Assembly (NCBI RefSeq): GCF_032268605.1
Contig: NZ_CP130318.1
Location: 5,121,501 to 5,185,500 of the forward strand
DNA length: 64,000 nt
Direction of reading: 5' to 3'
Source of the DNA: Paenibacillus aurantius
Lineage (GTDB): Bacteria > Bacillota > Bacilli > Paenibacillales > NBRC-103111
In this document: positions 38,273 to 47,012 of the stretch, piece by piece
How the letters are laid out: every line of letters begins with the position of its first letter
Position numbering within the stretch: the stretch's first letter is position 1
The notes under the pieces: generated by a model
What the model was told of the DNA's origin: nothing
What the model saw: only the letters and a program-made list of their open reading frames with translations
Database searches by the model: none
Program-made: the position numbers and the translations under genes

Positions 38273-40581
38273 GATTCGTTTCCTCCGTTCTCTACTTGTA
38301 GTACGCACGCGGTCAGGTCCCGGCTGTTGCGTCCGACGAGAAGCCGGAATTCCCCCGGCTCCACCACGGGCTGAAGCCGGGCGTCGATCAGCTGAAGATG
38401 CTCCCGGTTTACCGGGAAGGTGACCGTTTGCGTCTGTCCGGGCTCCAGGTGAATTTTGCGGAAGCCCTTCAAGGAAATCTCAGGGCGGGTTACCGAAGAC
38501 GATACATCCGTCACATACAGCTGGACCACCTCGTCACCGGCCCTCTCTCCGGTATTCGTTATTTCCACCTGCACCTCGGCTTCCCCGACCACCGTAATCC
38601 GCTCCGGAACCACCCGGACATTGTCATAACGGAAGTCAGTGTAGCTTAAGCCGAAGCCGAAAGGATACTGCGGCTCGAGGTCCGTCTCCAGGTAGCGCTT
38701 GCCGCGCGTTTTCTTGGAATGGTAATAGACAGGAAGCTGTCCGACCTCCTTCGGGATGGACACGGTAAGGCGCCCCGAAGGGTTCACGTCGCCGAACAGA
38801 ATGTCCGCTATGGCGCTCCCTCCCTCCTGCCCCGGGTACCAGGCTTCGAGTATGGCGTGCGCATGCTCGTCGATCCACGGCTCGGCAATCGGCCTGCCGT
38901 TGATATAGACCACAATCACCGGCTTGCCTTTCTTATGAATCTCCTGAACCAATTTCAGCTGAACGCCCATCAGGGAGAGGGTAGACCGGTCGATTCCTTC
39001 CCCGCACTCCATGTCGTTCCAGGGGTCGTTGGTGACGACGGAAGCTCCCGTCCGGAGATCGATCGTCCCTTCCCCGAAATCCCGGGCGCTCGAGCCGCCG
39101 ATCACCAGCACGACGGCGTCCGCTTCGTCGGCGCAGGCGAGGGCGTGCTCGAAGCCTTCCTCGGAATCGCCCTTGATCCGGCAGCCCGGCGCGTACAGCA
39201 CCCGGTCATCCGCTTCGCCCATGGCGCGGCGTATGCCGTCGAGCACGGTAACGATCTGCTCCCTCGGCTGAGGGGAGGTATAGTCGCCGAGCTGGTTGTA
39301 GATGTGATGCGCATTGGGACCGATAACAGCGATTTTTCCGGTCTCCTTGTTTAGCGGAAGTGTCTTGCCTTCGTTCTTCAGCAGCACAATGCCTTCCCGG
39401 GCGACCTTTCGGGCCAGCTCCACATGCTCCTCGCTACCGATGACCTTATCCGCGAATTCCGGATCCACGTAAGGGCGTTCGAACAGCCCGAGCCGGAATT
39501 TCATCTCCAGAATCCGTCCCGCAGCGGCGTCCAGGTCCGCTTCGGTTACCCATCCCTGCTCCAGCGCACGCTCCATGTGCCGGCCGAACATATAGCCCGA
39601 CATTTCCATGTCGACCCCGGCCTTAAGGGACTGGGCCACGGCCTCTTCCCCGTTCTCTGCCGTGTTATGACCGTTCACGAGCATCTGGATGGCGCCGAAA
39701 TCCGTTATGACAAAGCCTTCGAATCCCCATTCCTCACGAAGGAGATCGTTAAGCAGATAGGTGTGGGAGGTGCACGGAACGCCGTCAATTTCGTTATAGG
39801 CGGTCATGACCGAACAGGCGCCCGCTTCCACCGCTTTCTTGAACGGCAGCAGGTCGATCTCATGCAGCTCCCTCATCCCCATATGAACGGGAGCCGCATT
39901 GCGGCCGCCCTCGGAGCTGCCGTATGCCGCGAAGTGCTTCAAGGTAGCCGCAATCGTCCGGTCGGAATCGAGCCGCTCGCCCTGCAGCCCCTTCACCGCT
40001 TCCACGGCGAGCTCTCCGATCAGATAAGGGTCCTCCGCGAAGCATTCCTCGGTGCGGCCCCATCGGGGGTCGCGGACGACATCGAGCACCGGCGAATACG
40101 TGGCGGCTCCTCCCTGGCTGCGGGTTTCGACGGCAATCGCTTCGCACATTTGCCGGTACAGGCCGGTATTCCAGGTGCTTCCCACCGTGAGGGGAACGGG
40201 GAAGACCGTCGCCCCGATGGCCATGTGGCCGTGGGAGCACTCTTCACCGAACAGAATCGGGATGCCGAGCCGGGAGTTCTCGATGGCATACCGCTGGATA
40301 GCATTCGTAGCGGCCGCTCCCTGCTTCGGCGACAGGCCGGTTTCGAGCGTAACCTCCGTCCACGGGTCGGCGCGAAGCACTCCGTACAGGGAGCCGACGC
40401 CGCCCTCGGCAACCGCTTTCTTGAAATCGTCTTCCATCGCCACCGTGCCGTCCGCTTCCTTGCGGTAGACTTTCCAGCCCATCGGCTGGAGCAGCTGGCC
40501 GATTTTTTCCTTACGCGTCATCCGTTGAAGGAGATCCTGCACCCGTTCCGGAATCGGCCGCGAAGCCTCTTTATAGATCAT
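38269..40581 (-). CDS. GH3 beta-glycosidase
   Basis: 770 residues. GH3 N-terminal barrel with nucleophile Asp294 (GFVITDFGAIQML), the alpha/beta sandwich domain (GIVLLKNEGKTLPL; VLVIGGSSARDFGEG) and a C-terminal Fn3-like domain (PEISLKGFRKIHLEPGQT). Most related enzymes are beta-glucosidases or beta-xylosidases; activity on GlcNAc cannot be excluded. No signal peptide. First gene of the operon behind a sigma-A promoter that lies between two candidate LacI-type boxes. Confidence 0.92.
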   Translation of the reverse strand: MIYKEASRPIPERVQDLLQRMTRKEKIGQLLQPMGWKVYRKEADGTVAMEDDFKKAVAEGGVGSLYGVLRADPWTEVTLETGLSPKQGAAATNAIQRYAIENSRLGIPILFGEECSHGHMAIGATVFPVPLTVGSTWNTGLYRQMCEAIAVETRSQGGAATYSPVLDVVRDPRWGRTEECFAEDPYLIGELAVEAVKGLQGERLDSDRTIAATLKHFAAYGSSEGGRNAAPVHMGMRELHEIDLLPFKKAVEAGACSVMTAYNEIDGVPCTSHTYLLNDLLREEWGFEGFVITDFGAIQMLVNGHNTAENGEEAVAQSLKAGVDMEMSGYMFGRHMERALEQGWVTEADLDAAAGRILEMKFRLGLFERPYVDPEFADKVIGSEEHVELARKVAREGIVLLKNEGKTLPLNKETGKIAVIGPNAHHIYNQLGDYTSPQPREQIVTVLDGIRRAMGEADDRVLYAPGCRIKGDSEEGFEHALACADEADAVVLVIGGSSARDFGEGTIDLRTGASVVTNDPWNDMECGEGIDRSTLSLMGVQLKLVQEIHKKGKPVIVVYINGRPIAEPWIDEHAHAILEAWYPGQEGGSAIADILFGDVNPSGRLTVSIPKEVGQLPVYYHSKKTRGKRYLETDLEPQYPFGFGLSYTDFRYDNVRVVPERITVVGEAEVQVEITNTGERAGDEVVQLYVTDVSSSVTRPEISLKGFRKIHLEPGQTQTVTFPVNREHLQLIDARLQPVVEPGEFRLLVGRNSRDLTACVLQVENGGNES

Positions 40582-40631
40582 GGTTACCTACTCCCAACTT
40601 TAAATTGTTATTTTTGTTATTCTAATATATA

Positions 40632-40687
40632 ATAACGTTATGTACTCCCAGTCTAAATCTTCCCCTTCCAAACGTCAATAACGATAT
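40632..40687 (-). promoter_or_regulatory. Promoter of the glycosidase operon with two LacI-type boxes
   Basis: On the minus strand TTGACG (40678-40673), 17-nt spacer, TAGACT (40655-40650). ATAACGTTAT (40632-40641), a perfect palindrome with central CG, lies just downstream of the -10. ATAACGATAT (40678-40687) abuts the -35. The pair flanks the promoter, suited to repression by the divergent LacI protein. Confidence 0.65.
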
Positions 40688-40735
40688 ATTTGGTAGTGTG
40701 TTAGGTTCGTTAGGTGACGAAGAAAGGAATGTCGC

Positions 40736-41776
40736 ATGTCCAGAAAACCATCCATTCAATCCATGGCCGATCAGCTCGGCCTGTCGAAATACGCCGTATC
40801 CCGGGCCTTAAGCGGCAAATCGGGGGTCAGCCCGGCTACACGGGAGCGGGTATTGGAGCTCGCCAAGACGCTCGGCTACGGCCTCCCTGCCCCGAAAGCG
40901 GCCGGGCCATCCCCGGTGTCGGCCTCTTCCTTCGTGCTGATCTGCATCAACCAAACGAACCGGGGAGACGCCTCCTACTGGCAGCGGGTTCTCGCCGGCC
41001 TTATTTCCGGCTGCAGCGAGAGGGGCTGGCATCATGCCATCGTTTCCCAGCCGGTTTCGTTCCCCGCCGCAACCACGCTAAGCCCACAGGAATTGATTGC
41101 CCCGCACCTGGACTGGGGAAGCTGCCTGGGTATCATCGTGATGGGGGCTTACCCTTACCCGGTGCTTCAGCTTATGGTCCGCACCGGCAAGCCTCTTGTC
41201 CTTCTGGATCATCACGAGCCGCTGCTTTCGTGCGACGAGGTGAATCATGCTAATATCGACGCGGGCTTCCTCATCGGCCACCACCTGTTGGCCGGCCGGA
41301 AGTGCCGCCGCCTCGTCTTTCTCGGCGACGACGGCCGGTCGACCAGCTTTGCCGAGAGACGGATCGGCGTCCGCCTGGCCAGGGACCGGTATGGCAGCCC
41401 GGAGACGGAGCTGCAGGAGTGGGAGCTGCCTTACGAAGCGGGAGGCTGGCTCGAGGCGGCGGCCGAACGCTTCGGCCGGCTTGCCCCCGGGGAACGGCCC
41501 GACGCCTGGATCGGGGCCAACGACGACATCGCCATGCAGTGGATGCAGCGGCTCCGGCAGATCGGCTGCTCCGTTCCTGAGGAGGCACAGGTCGCGGGCA
41601 TCGATAATGTCGAAGGGGCCGCCCTGTCGTCTCCCCGCTTGACCACGATCCACCTCGGCAAGGAGGAGCTCGGCCGCCGGACCGTCGAGACGCTCGAGCG
41701 GCGGATCGCCCATCCCGGGACCCCTATCGAGAGAATCCAGATGGGGGCGGTCCTGATCCCCCGGGATTCCGCCTGA
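40736..41776 (+). CDS. LacI-family transcriptional regulator
   Basis: 346 residues. N-terminal HTH and hinge helix: SIQSMADQLGLSKYAVSRALSGKSGVSPATRERVLELAKTLGYG. The rest is a periplasmic-binding-protein-like ligand domain, with ANIDAGFLIGHHLLAGRK and WIGANDDIAMQWMQRLRQIG. Likely represses the divergent GH3-GH38-GH125-GH18 operon and is released by a mannoside or similar sugar. GAAAGGAATGTCGC precedes the ATG. Confidence 0.92.
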   Translation: MSRKPSIQSMADQLGLSKYAVSRALSGKSGVSPATRERVLELAKTLGYGLPAPKAAGPSPVSASSFVLICINQTNRGDASYWQRVLAGLISGCSERGWHHAIVSQPVSFPAATTLSPQELIAPHLDWGSCLGIIVMGAYPYPVLQLMVRTGKPLVLLDHHEPLLSCDEVNHANIDAGFLIGHHLLAGRKCRRLVFLGDDGRSTSFAERRIGVRLARDRYGSPETELQEWELPYEAGGWLEAAAERFGRLAPGERPDAWIGANDDIAMQWMQRLRQIGCSVPEEAQVAGIDNVEGAALSSPRLTTIHLGKEELGRRTVETLERRIAHPGTPIERIQMGAVLIPRDSA

Positions 41777-41794
41777 TAAAAATAACGCATGAGA

Positions 41795-41818
41795 AAAGGC
41801 TGCCGAATGGCAGCCTTT
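41795..41818. terminator. Terminator after lacI
   Basis: AAAGGCTGCC with loop GAAT and GGCAGCCTTT. In the minus direction it ends in TTTTCTC, so it may serve both strands. Confidence 0.85.
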
Positions 41819-41826
41819 GTTATTGA

Positions 41827-41856
41827 TTAAGGCAGTACGGTAGATTACTGCCTTAA
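41827..41856. terminator. Second hairpin between convergent genes
   Basis: TTAAGGCAGTA pairs exactly with TACTGCCTTAA over an 8-nt loop, followed by TTATTATTTTG in the plus direction. It lies directly next to the lacI terminator, before the end of the AraC gene. Confidence 0.65.
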
Positions 41857-41899
41857 TTATTATTTTGCCTAACCGTTTCAAACCAGTTGAATAGTCCCC

Positions 41900-44128
41900 C
41901 TACACCTGCTTCCGGAAATCGCTCGGCGGGACCCCCACCGCGTTCTTAAAGGCCCGGTTAAACGAGTTGTAGTTGGTATAGCCCACTTCCTCGCTGATTT
42001 CCTGGATCGGCTTGTCCGTCTCGAGCATAAGCTGCTTCGCCTTCTCCATCCGGTGCCGGATGAGCATGTCGAGAAATTTATCGCCGATCTCTTCTTTGAA
42101 CAGCTTGCTCAAGTACTTCGGATTGATGCTAAACTTCTCGCTTAAATAAGTAAGCGACAGCTCCGGGTTGCTGTAATTCTCCTCGACATACCGGCGGATT
42201 TCCAGAATAAGCGTCCGGTTCTTCTTGGCATGGCGCATGGAGCCCATCTTCTCCGCGAGCTCCCGGAAGGACTCGTAGCACAGCCTCCGGAGATCCTCCA
42301 CCGTCTCCCAATCCTCCAAATTCTTCAACAGTTCTTGGAGAGAATCCGCCCACAGTTCCTGGTACTCCCGGGAAAGCTCCCCGAATTCCCGCTCATAATG
42401 CTGGACGAGCAGCTCCATCGTGTTCCAGATTTCCTGGCGGGACAGGACCGAGGACTTCATTTGCTGGAACAGGTGATCAAAATGCTTCTCCCACTCGTCC
42501 TCGGATAGCCGCATGGCCTGAACGAGCCGGGAGATGGTTTGGAGAAAGCCATACACATCCCGGTTCGTGTCCGGCACCTCGCTCCGCGGAAGGATCCGGT
42601 TGCAGCCGAGGGCGGCTTTATAAGCCAGGGCGTGGCTGGCCTCCTTCAGGGACTCTCTCAGTCCGGTCAGGTCCTCCGCCTGCTTGCCCACCCCGACCGT
42701 AACGGTAAACCCGAGATTCTGCTCCACCCACTCCCGGTAGGTCGAAAGCAGCTTCTGCTCGAATAAGCCCGGGGGCCGGTTCTCCTTTACCCACAGCATG
42801 GCCGTAAGCCGGCGGTCGGACAGCCACTCCGCCCATACCTCCGTGCCGGCCTGCTGGGCCGTTTCCTGAAGCACCGTGGAGAGGACGAACTTCAGCAGCG
42901 ATTGATCCTGCTCGTGATAATCCTCGGTAAATTGTCGGTACCGGTCCATCTCCACAACGGCTGCCGTCCACCGGTTGTCCAAGGAGTCCAAGAACGGAAT
43001 ATGGAATTTGTCCATCTCCGCCCGAAACTCCTCCTTGTCGTAAGCCTTCTTCCCTTCGAGCAGCTCCTGGAAGAAGTATTTCTTCTGGAGGATCAAGTTC
43101 TCCTCGTAGGTTTGCCGGTATTGGCGGGTCTGGTCAATCATCGACTCCAGCGTCGTTTGAATAAACCCGAACTCGTTCCCCTGCAGGCGCTCGGGCCCCG
43201 GCTTCTTCTGCGACGCCACCGTCTGGATGAGCGTCACAATCTGCTGGATCGGCTTGTAATTCCGCCGGGTGACATAGATGACCCACGCCACTCCAATCAG
43301 CACCACGACAATGGCAAAGGCAAACCAGACCGTGTAGAACTCAAGGGCGAATTTCACGACCTTCCCGTTGGCAAGCCCCGTCTGCACTTTCCATCCTCCG
43401 TAGCTGGAGGTAAACTCCGAGAACACCTCGCCTTTGGACAGCTTCGCCGAGCCGGCTTTCCCCGGATTTTCCGGCTCCCAAAGCGCTTCACCCGCCCGGT
43501 TCAGGACATGGACGAAAGTAAAATTCGGATCGTACATTTGAAGAATGGTCTTCTCGACCGTGGGCAAATCGACATTAACGACCACGAGCCCGTCTTCCCC
43601 GGTGCTCTCGCCGCGCACGAGCGTCATCACCCGAACCGGTGTCTGCGAGGGGAAGGCTTTGAAATCCCTCGCTCCTTCCCACCGCAGAACATGATGATCC
43701 CGGCTCGCCTTGATGAACGCCGCATCCGGAAAGTCCTCCAGCGGAATCCGTTTCCCGTTGCTTAACACCGTATTGTCCCGGTCCCGCACCAAATAGATCG
43801 AATGAATGAGCGGAGATTCCAGCTTCAGTTCGTCCATAACCCCTACCGCCTGGATGGCGGCCGTCACATCGTCCAGCGGGGAATTCGCGAAATAATTTTT
43901 GAGGCTGGGATTGGTCAGCATTTCCCGAAGAACCTTGAAGTCGATGGAGCGCAGCGAATTGTCCAAATACTGCATCACCTGAGACCCCAGAAATTCGTTG
44001 GCCTTCAGTGCCTCCTTGCGGTTCTGCTCGTTAAAGACCTGGAAGAAGACGATAAACAGGATCGTCGTCACAATAAAAAAAACAGGAAGATAGGACAGGA
44101 GCAATCGTCTGAACCAATTGTTGTTCAT
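41900..44128 (-). CDS. Membrane-anchored AraC-type sensor-regulator
   Basis: 742 residues from the ATG at 44128, after GGGAGAGGACCTCGAG; an in-frame ATG 12 codons upstream lacks such a site. One helix (about 8-30), an extracellular Cache-like sensor domain (about 31-280), and a second helix (about 284-306) are followed by a cytoplasmic linker of about 330 residues and a C-terminal AraC double HTH (about 640-742: LTYLSEKFSINPKYLSKLFKEE and ISEEVGYTNYNSFNRAFKNAVG). This one-protein sensor is typical of Paenibacillus sugar-transport loci, where it controls the adjacent LplBC-type transporter. It lies downstream of the binding-protein gene, separated by a terminator. Confidence 0.9.
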   Translation of the reverse strand: MNNNWFRRLLLSYLPVFFIVTTILFIVFFQVFNEQNRKEALKANEFLGSQVMQYLDNSLRSIDFKVLREMLTNPSLKNYFANSPLDDVTAAIQAVGVMDELKLESPLIHSIYLVRDRDNTVLSNGKRIPLEDFPDAAFIKASRDHHVLRWEGARDFKAFPSQTPVRVMTLVRGESTGEDGLVVVNVDLPTVEKTILQMYDPNFTFVHVLNRAGEALWEPENPGKAGSAKLSKGEVFSEFTSSYGGWKVQTGLANGKVVKFALEFYTVWFAFAIVVVLIGVAWVIYVTRRNYKPIQQIVTLIQTVASQKKPGPERLQGNEFGFIQTTLESMIDQTRQYRQTYEENLILQKKYFFQELLEGKKAYDKEEFRAEMDKFHIPFLDSLDNRWTAAVVEMDRYRQFTEDYHEQDQSLLKFVLSTVLQETAQQAGTEVWAEWLSDRRLTAMLWVKENRPPGLFEQKLLSTYREWVEQNLGFTVTVGVGKQAEDLTGLRESLKEASHALAYKAALGCNRILPRSEVPDTNRDVYGFLQTISRLVQAMRLSEDEWEKHFDHLFQQMKSSVLSRQEIWNTMELLVQHYEREFGELSREYQELWADSLQELLKNLEDWETVEDLRRLCYESFRELAEKMGSMRHAKKNRTLILEIRRYVEENYSNPELSLTYLSEKFSINPKYLSKLFKEEIGDKFLDMLIRHRMEKAKQLMLETDKPIQEISEEVGYTNYNSFNRAFKNAVGVPPSDFRKQV

Positions 44129-44234
44129 CTCGAGGTCCTCTCCCTTCCGCCATGGTTGCTTCAACAGCCGTCCATCCCGCTGCCTGTCTTTAAATTATCT
44201 ATAATTATAAGGGATTAAAAAAGCATGTCAAAGG

Positions 44235-44276
44235 AAAAGACCGCTCCCGTCGATGTCTGACCCGGGAGCAGCCTTT
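44235..44276 (-). terminator. Terminator after the binding-protein gene
   Basis: In the minus direction GCTGCTCCCG pairs with CGGGAGCGGT, followed by CTTTTCC. One mismatch or G-T pair. Confidence 0.7.
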
Positions 44277-44291
44277 CGTTACAGCCGTTGC

Positions 44292-45929
44292 TTATTTCTC
44301 TTTCTTCTCCAGCGCGCGTTGATAAATGGCCAGATATTCCTTGAGGTTCAGGCCGTCGAAGCCCTTCACGTACGCATCCCAGTCTTTATCGATGCTTTTG
44401 CTGCCGATGATGAACTGCGCCATGTTGGAGACGACGTAATCCTTGATGGCCGTCGTCAGCTGAGCCGCATTCTCCGTATCTTCCGTGCGGATAAAGACAT
44501 TGGCCGGATAGGTTTCCTTAGGAGCATAAGGCTGGTATACCTGCGTAGCCTTGGCCAAGCGGGTGCCGTAGCCTTCCGGTGTCATAGGATCCTGGCCTTC
44601 GGCGAACAAGTCGCGGAATGTCTTGGACAGGTCATGCGCACCGATCTGGGACCAGCTCTCGTTCACGATAACATTCTTATCGCGCTCCGGCAGGTTGTAA
44701 TAGCTGTACTTGGCCGGCTTGCCGTCGATATTCTTCTCATCCGGCTCCGCCTTCTTCCAGCCTTTCCCTTCCGTCGGACCGTATTCGGCATAGAGGGCGC
44801 CCTCTTCGCTGAACATATAATCCGCAATCTTGATCGCCGCAATCTGCTGGGCCTCGGAGGCTTTGTTCGTAATGGCGAATTCAAATTCCCCTACGCTTTG
44901 CGAAGCACCGGTCGTCTGAACGCCGTTTGGCCCCTTCAGAGGGGGAACAATTTCCCAGTGCTGGTGACGGGTCTTATCTTTCTCATAAGTGTTCACCAGG
45001 TAACTGATGAGCGCCGTGGTAATGGAGCCGACCGCTTCGTCGCCTTCCTTGTTCCCGAGCTGTCCGACCGCCTGGTCGTTCTGGGTGAAGGAAGCCGGAT
45101 CCACCAAGCCTTCCTTGTAGAGCTTGTTCATGTATTCCAGGCCTTGCTTCCATTCCGGCTGGTTGGCGGCAAAGCTTATTTTGCCGTCCTTGACGATCAA
45201 GTACTTGTCGTTGTCGTTGTAAATAAAGCTGTTCATCAGGAACGCATCGATGTTCCCGTTCCATACGTATTTGTTCGGGGCTCCGGTAAGAGGAATTTCA
45301 TCCGCCTTTCCGTTGCCGTTCGGGTCTTTGGTTTTGAAGGCCTTCAGAACCGTATAAAGCTCATCGGTCGTCGTAGGCATTTTGAGCCCCAGCTTGTCGA
45401 GCCATTCCTTGTTGATCCAATACTTCTGCGAATAGGTGCAGTGGTAGCATTCGTTGAAGATCGGAAGCGCATAGATGTTGCCGTCCGGTGCGGTAATGGC
45501 ATCCTTGAAGTACGGCTTGTCTTCCATCTGCTTCGTAATATTCGGTGCGTACTTGGCCAGCAGGTCGTTCAGGGGCAGGAAGACGCCCTGTTTACCGTAG
45601 TTCTGAAGATCCGAAGTGGTGAACTTGCCGTGAAGGAAAACCTCCGGATAGTCGCCGCTTGCCAGAAGCAGCTGGCGGCGGTCCTGCAGGGCATCCGACG
45701 GGGCGAGGTCCCACTTCAGCTTGACGTTGAATTTCTTCTCGATGAATTTCGTGAACTCGTTCTCCTCCATAGGGGCTTTCCCTTGAGGAGCAAAGAAGGT
45801 CATACTCACGGGGCCGCCGTTCTCGCCCCCTCCGGACCCTCCGGACTGGCTATCCTGCTTTCCGCAGGCGGCAAGTATCGTAAACGATGCCAGAATGATG
45901 GCCAAAAGCACAGACAATGATTTTTTCAA
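44292..45929 (-). CDS. Sugar ABC transporter substrate-binding lipoprotein
   Basis: 545 residues from TTG at 45929, after AAGGAGGAGTCACC; an upstream in-frame ATG would add 47 residues before the signal peptide and is unlikely. Lipoprotein signal peptide (KKSLSVLLAIILASFTILAAC), lipidated at Cys22, then a Ser/Gly linker. The mature part is an extracellular type-1 binding protein of the LplA/YtcQ class (VFLHGKFTTSDLQNYGKQGVFLPLNDLLAKYAPNI region, in part; NGNGKADEIPLTGAPN). It would capture oligosaccharides for the two permeases upstream. Confidence 0.92.
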   Translation of the reverse strand: MKKSLSVLLAIILASFTILAACGKQDSQSGGSGGGENGGPVSMTFFAPQGKAPMEENEFTKFIEKKFNVKLKWDLAPSDALQDRRQLLLASGDYPEVFLHGKFTTSDLQNYGKQGVFLPLNDLLAKYAPNITKQMEDKPYFKDAITAPDGNIYALPIFNECYHCTYSQKYWINKEWLDKLGLKMPTTTDELYTVLKAFKTKDPNGNGKADEIPLTGAPNKYVWNGNIDAFLMNSFIYNDNDKYLIVKDGKISFAANQPEWKQGLEYMNKLYKEGLVDPASFTQNDQAVGQLGNKEGDEAVGSITTALISYLVNTYEKDKTRHQHWEIVPPLKGPNGVQTTGASQSVGEFEFAITNKASEAQQIAAIKIADYMFSEEGALYAEYGPTEGKGWKKAEPDEKNIDGKPAKYSYYNLPERDKNVIVNESWSQIGAHDLSKTFRDLFAEGQDPMTPEGYGTRLAKATQVYQPYAPKETYPANVFIRTEDTENAAQLTTAIKDYVVSNMAQFIIGSKSIDKDWDAYVKGFDGLNLKEYLAIYQRALEKKEK

Positions 45930-45986
45930 AGGTGACTCCTCCTTATGAAATGTCGCGGTGTAAGTTTTCGTCATTTTACTACACAC

Positions 45987-46023
45987 GTGCCTTTCCCGTG
46001 AAATTTCCTTCGCGGAAAGGCAC
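45987..46023. other. Hairpin between permease and binding-protein genes
   Basis: GTGCCTTTCC pairs perfectly with GGAAAGGCAC over a 17-nt loop in the 168-nt gap. No T run follows in the minus direction. It could stabilise a processed binding-protein mRNA or attenuate readthrough. Confidence 0.55.
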
Positions 46024-46097
46024 AAGCCCCGTCCCGGAAAGCGCGGCCGATCTAGCACCTCCTTCCCCATTGTTTCCGGCGGGAGTTCTTCTATGCC

Positions 46098-46997
46098 TCA
46101 TCCTTTCAAGGAACCGATCATGACACCCTTAACAAAATGCCGTTGAACGAACGGGTAGATGATCAGGACCGGAATGCTGGCCACGACAATCAAAGCATAT
46201 TTCAGAACCTGCTCGAACCCTTGATCGCGCAGCTTCGCGGTGGTGTTCGCCAGCATCTGCGGGTCGGCGGCATTCAGAATCAGCAGGTTGCGGAGCACGT
46301 ACTGCAGAGGGAACAGCTTCTCAGTACGCAGGTAAATCAGGGCGTCGAAGTAAGCGTTCCAGTGGCCGACGGCGTACATCAGGGTCATGACCGCCAGAAT
46401 AGGGGCGGACAAGGGAAGCACGACACTGATCAGGTACCGGATATCCCGGCAGCCGTCCATCTGAGCGGCTTCTCCGAGCTCCTCCGGAATAGAGGTCTGA
46501 AAGAAGGTCCGGGCCACAATGACCTGGAAGACGGCGAGCGCCCCCGGCAGCCACATCGCCCACCGCGTATCAAGAAGATGAAGGCCCTTCATAAGCAGAT
46601 ACGTAGGGATAAGGCCGCCATCGAAAAACATGGTAACCATCATAAAGATCATGATGAGGCCCCTGCCGTAAAACGTCTTGCGGGAGAGAGGATACGCAAG
46701 CATCACGGTCAACGTCACATTAATCAGCGTCCCGACCACCGTATAGATAATCGTATTGTAGTAGCCCACCATGAGCTGGGAGCTTCGGAAGATGGACGCA
46801 TACGCTTTCAGATTAAAGTCGACGGGAAGGAGCCAAACCTTACCCGACATGACCGCTCCCGAGGAGCTCAAGGAGGAGCTTACGATAAAGAGAAGCGGGT
46901 AAAACACAATCAGCAGCACAAGGCTCAGAAACAAGTAGTTGAAGCCCATAAAAATCCGGTCGCCCACCGGTTCTTTGATCCGATTACGTTTAAACAT
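46098..46997 (-). CDS. lplC: ABC transporter permease, LplC/YtcP type
   Basis: 299 residues with six membrane helices. The EAA loop is EELGEAAQMDGCRDIRYLISVVLPLSAPI (in part), which contacts an ATPase. Carbohydrate-uptake permease of the CUT1 class, pair of the 47013 protein. 15 nt separate the two genes. C-terminal PFVQRHFVKGVMIGSLKG is characteristic. Confidence 0.93.
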   Translation of the reverse strand: MFKRNRIKEPVGDRIFMGFNYLFLSLVLLIVFYPLLFIVSSSLSSSGAVMSGKVWLLPVDFNLKAYASIFRSSQLMVGYYNTIIYTVVGTLINVTLTVMLAYPLSRKTFYGRGLIMIFMMVTMFFDGGLIPTYLLMKGLHLLDTRWAMWLPGALAVFQVIVARTFFQTSIPEELGEAAQMDGCRDIRYLISVVLPLSAPILAVMTLMYAVGHWNAYFDALIYLRTEKLFPLQYVLRNLLILNAADPQMLANTTAKLRDQGFEQVLKYALIVVASIPVLIIYPFVQRHFVKGVMIGSLKG

Positions 46998-47012
46998 GGA
47001 TGTCCCTCCCTT

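Noticed and set aside
44253-45920. 555-residue open frame opposite the binding-protein gene
   Set aside because: No domain; the opposite strand has a lipoprotein signal, ribosome-binding site and family motifs.
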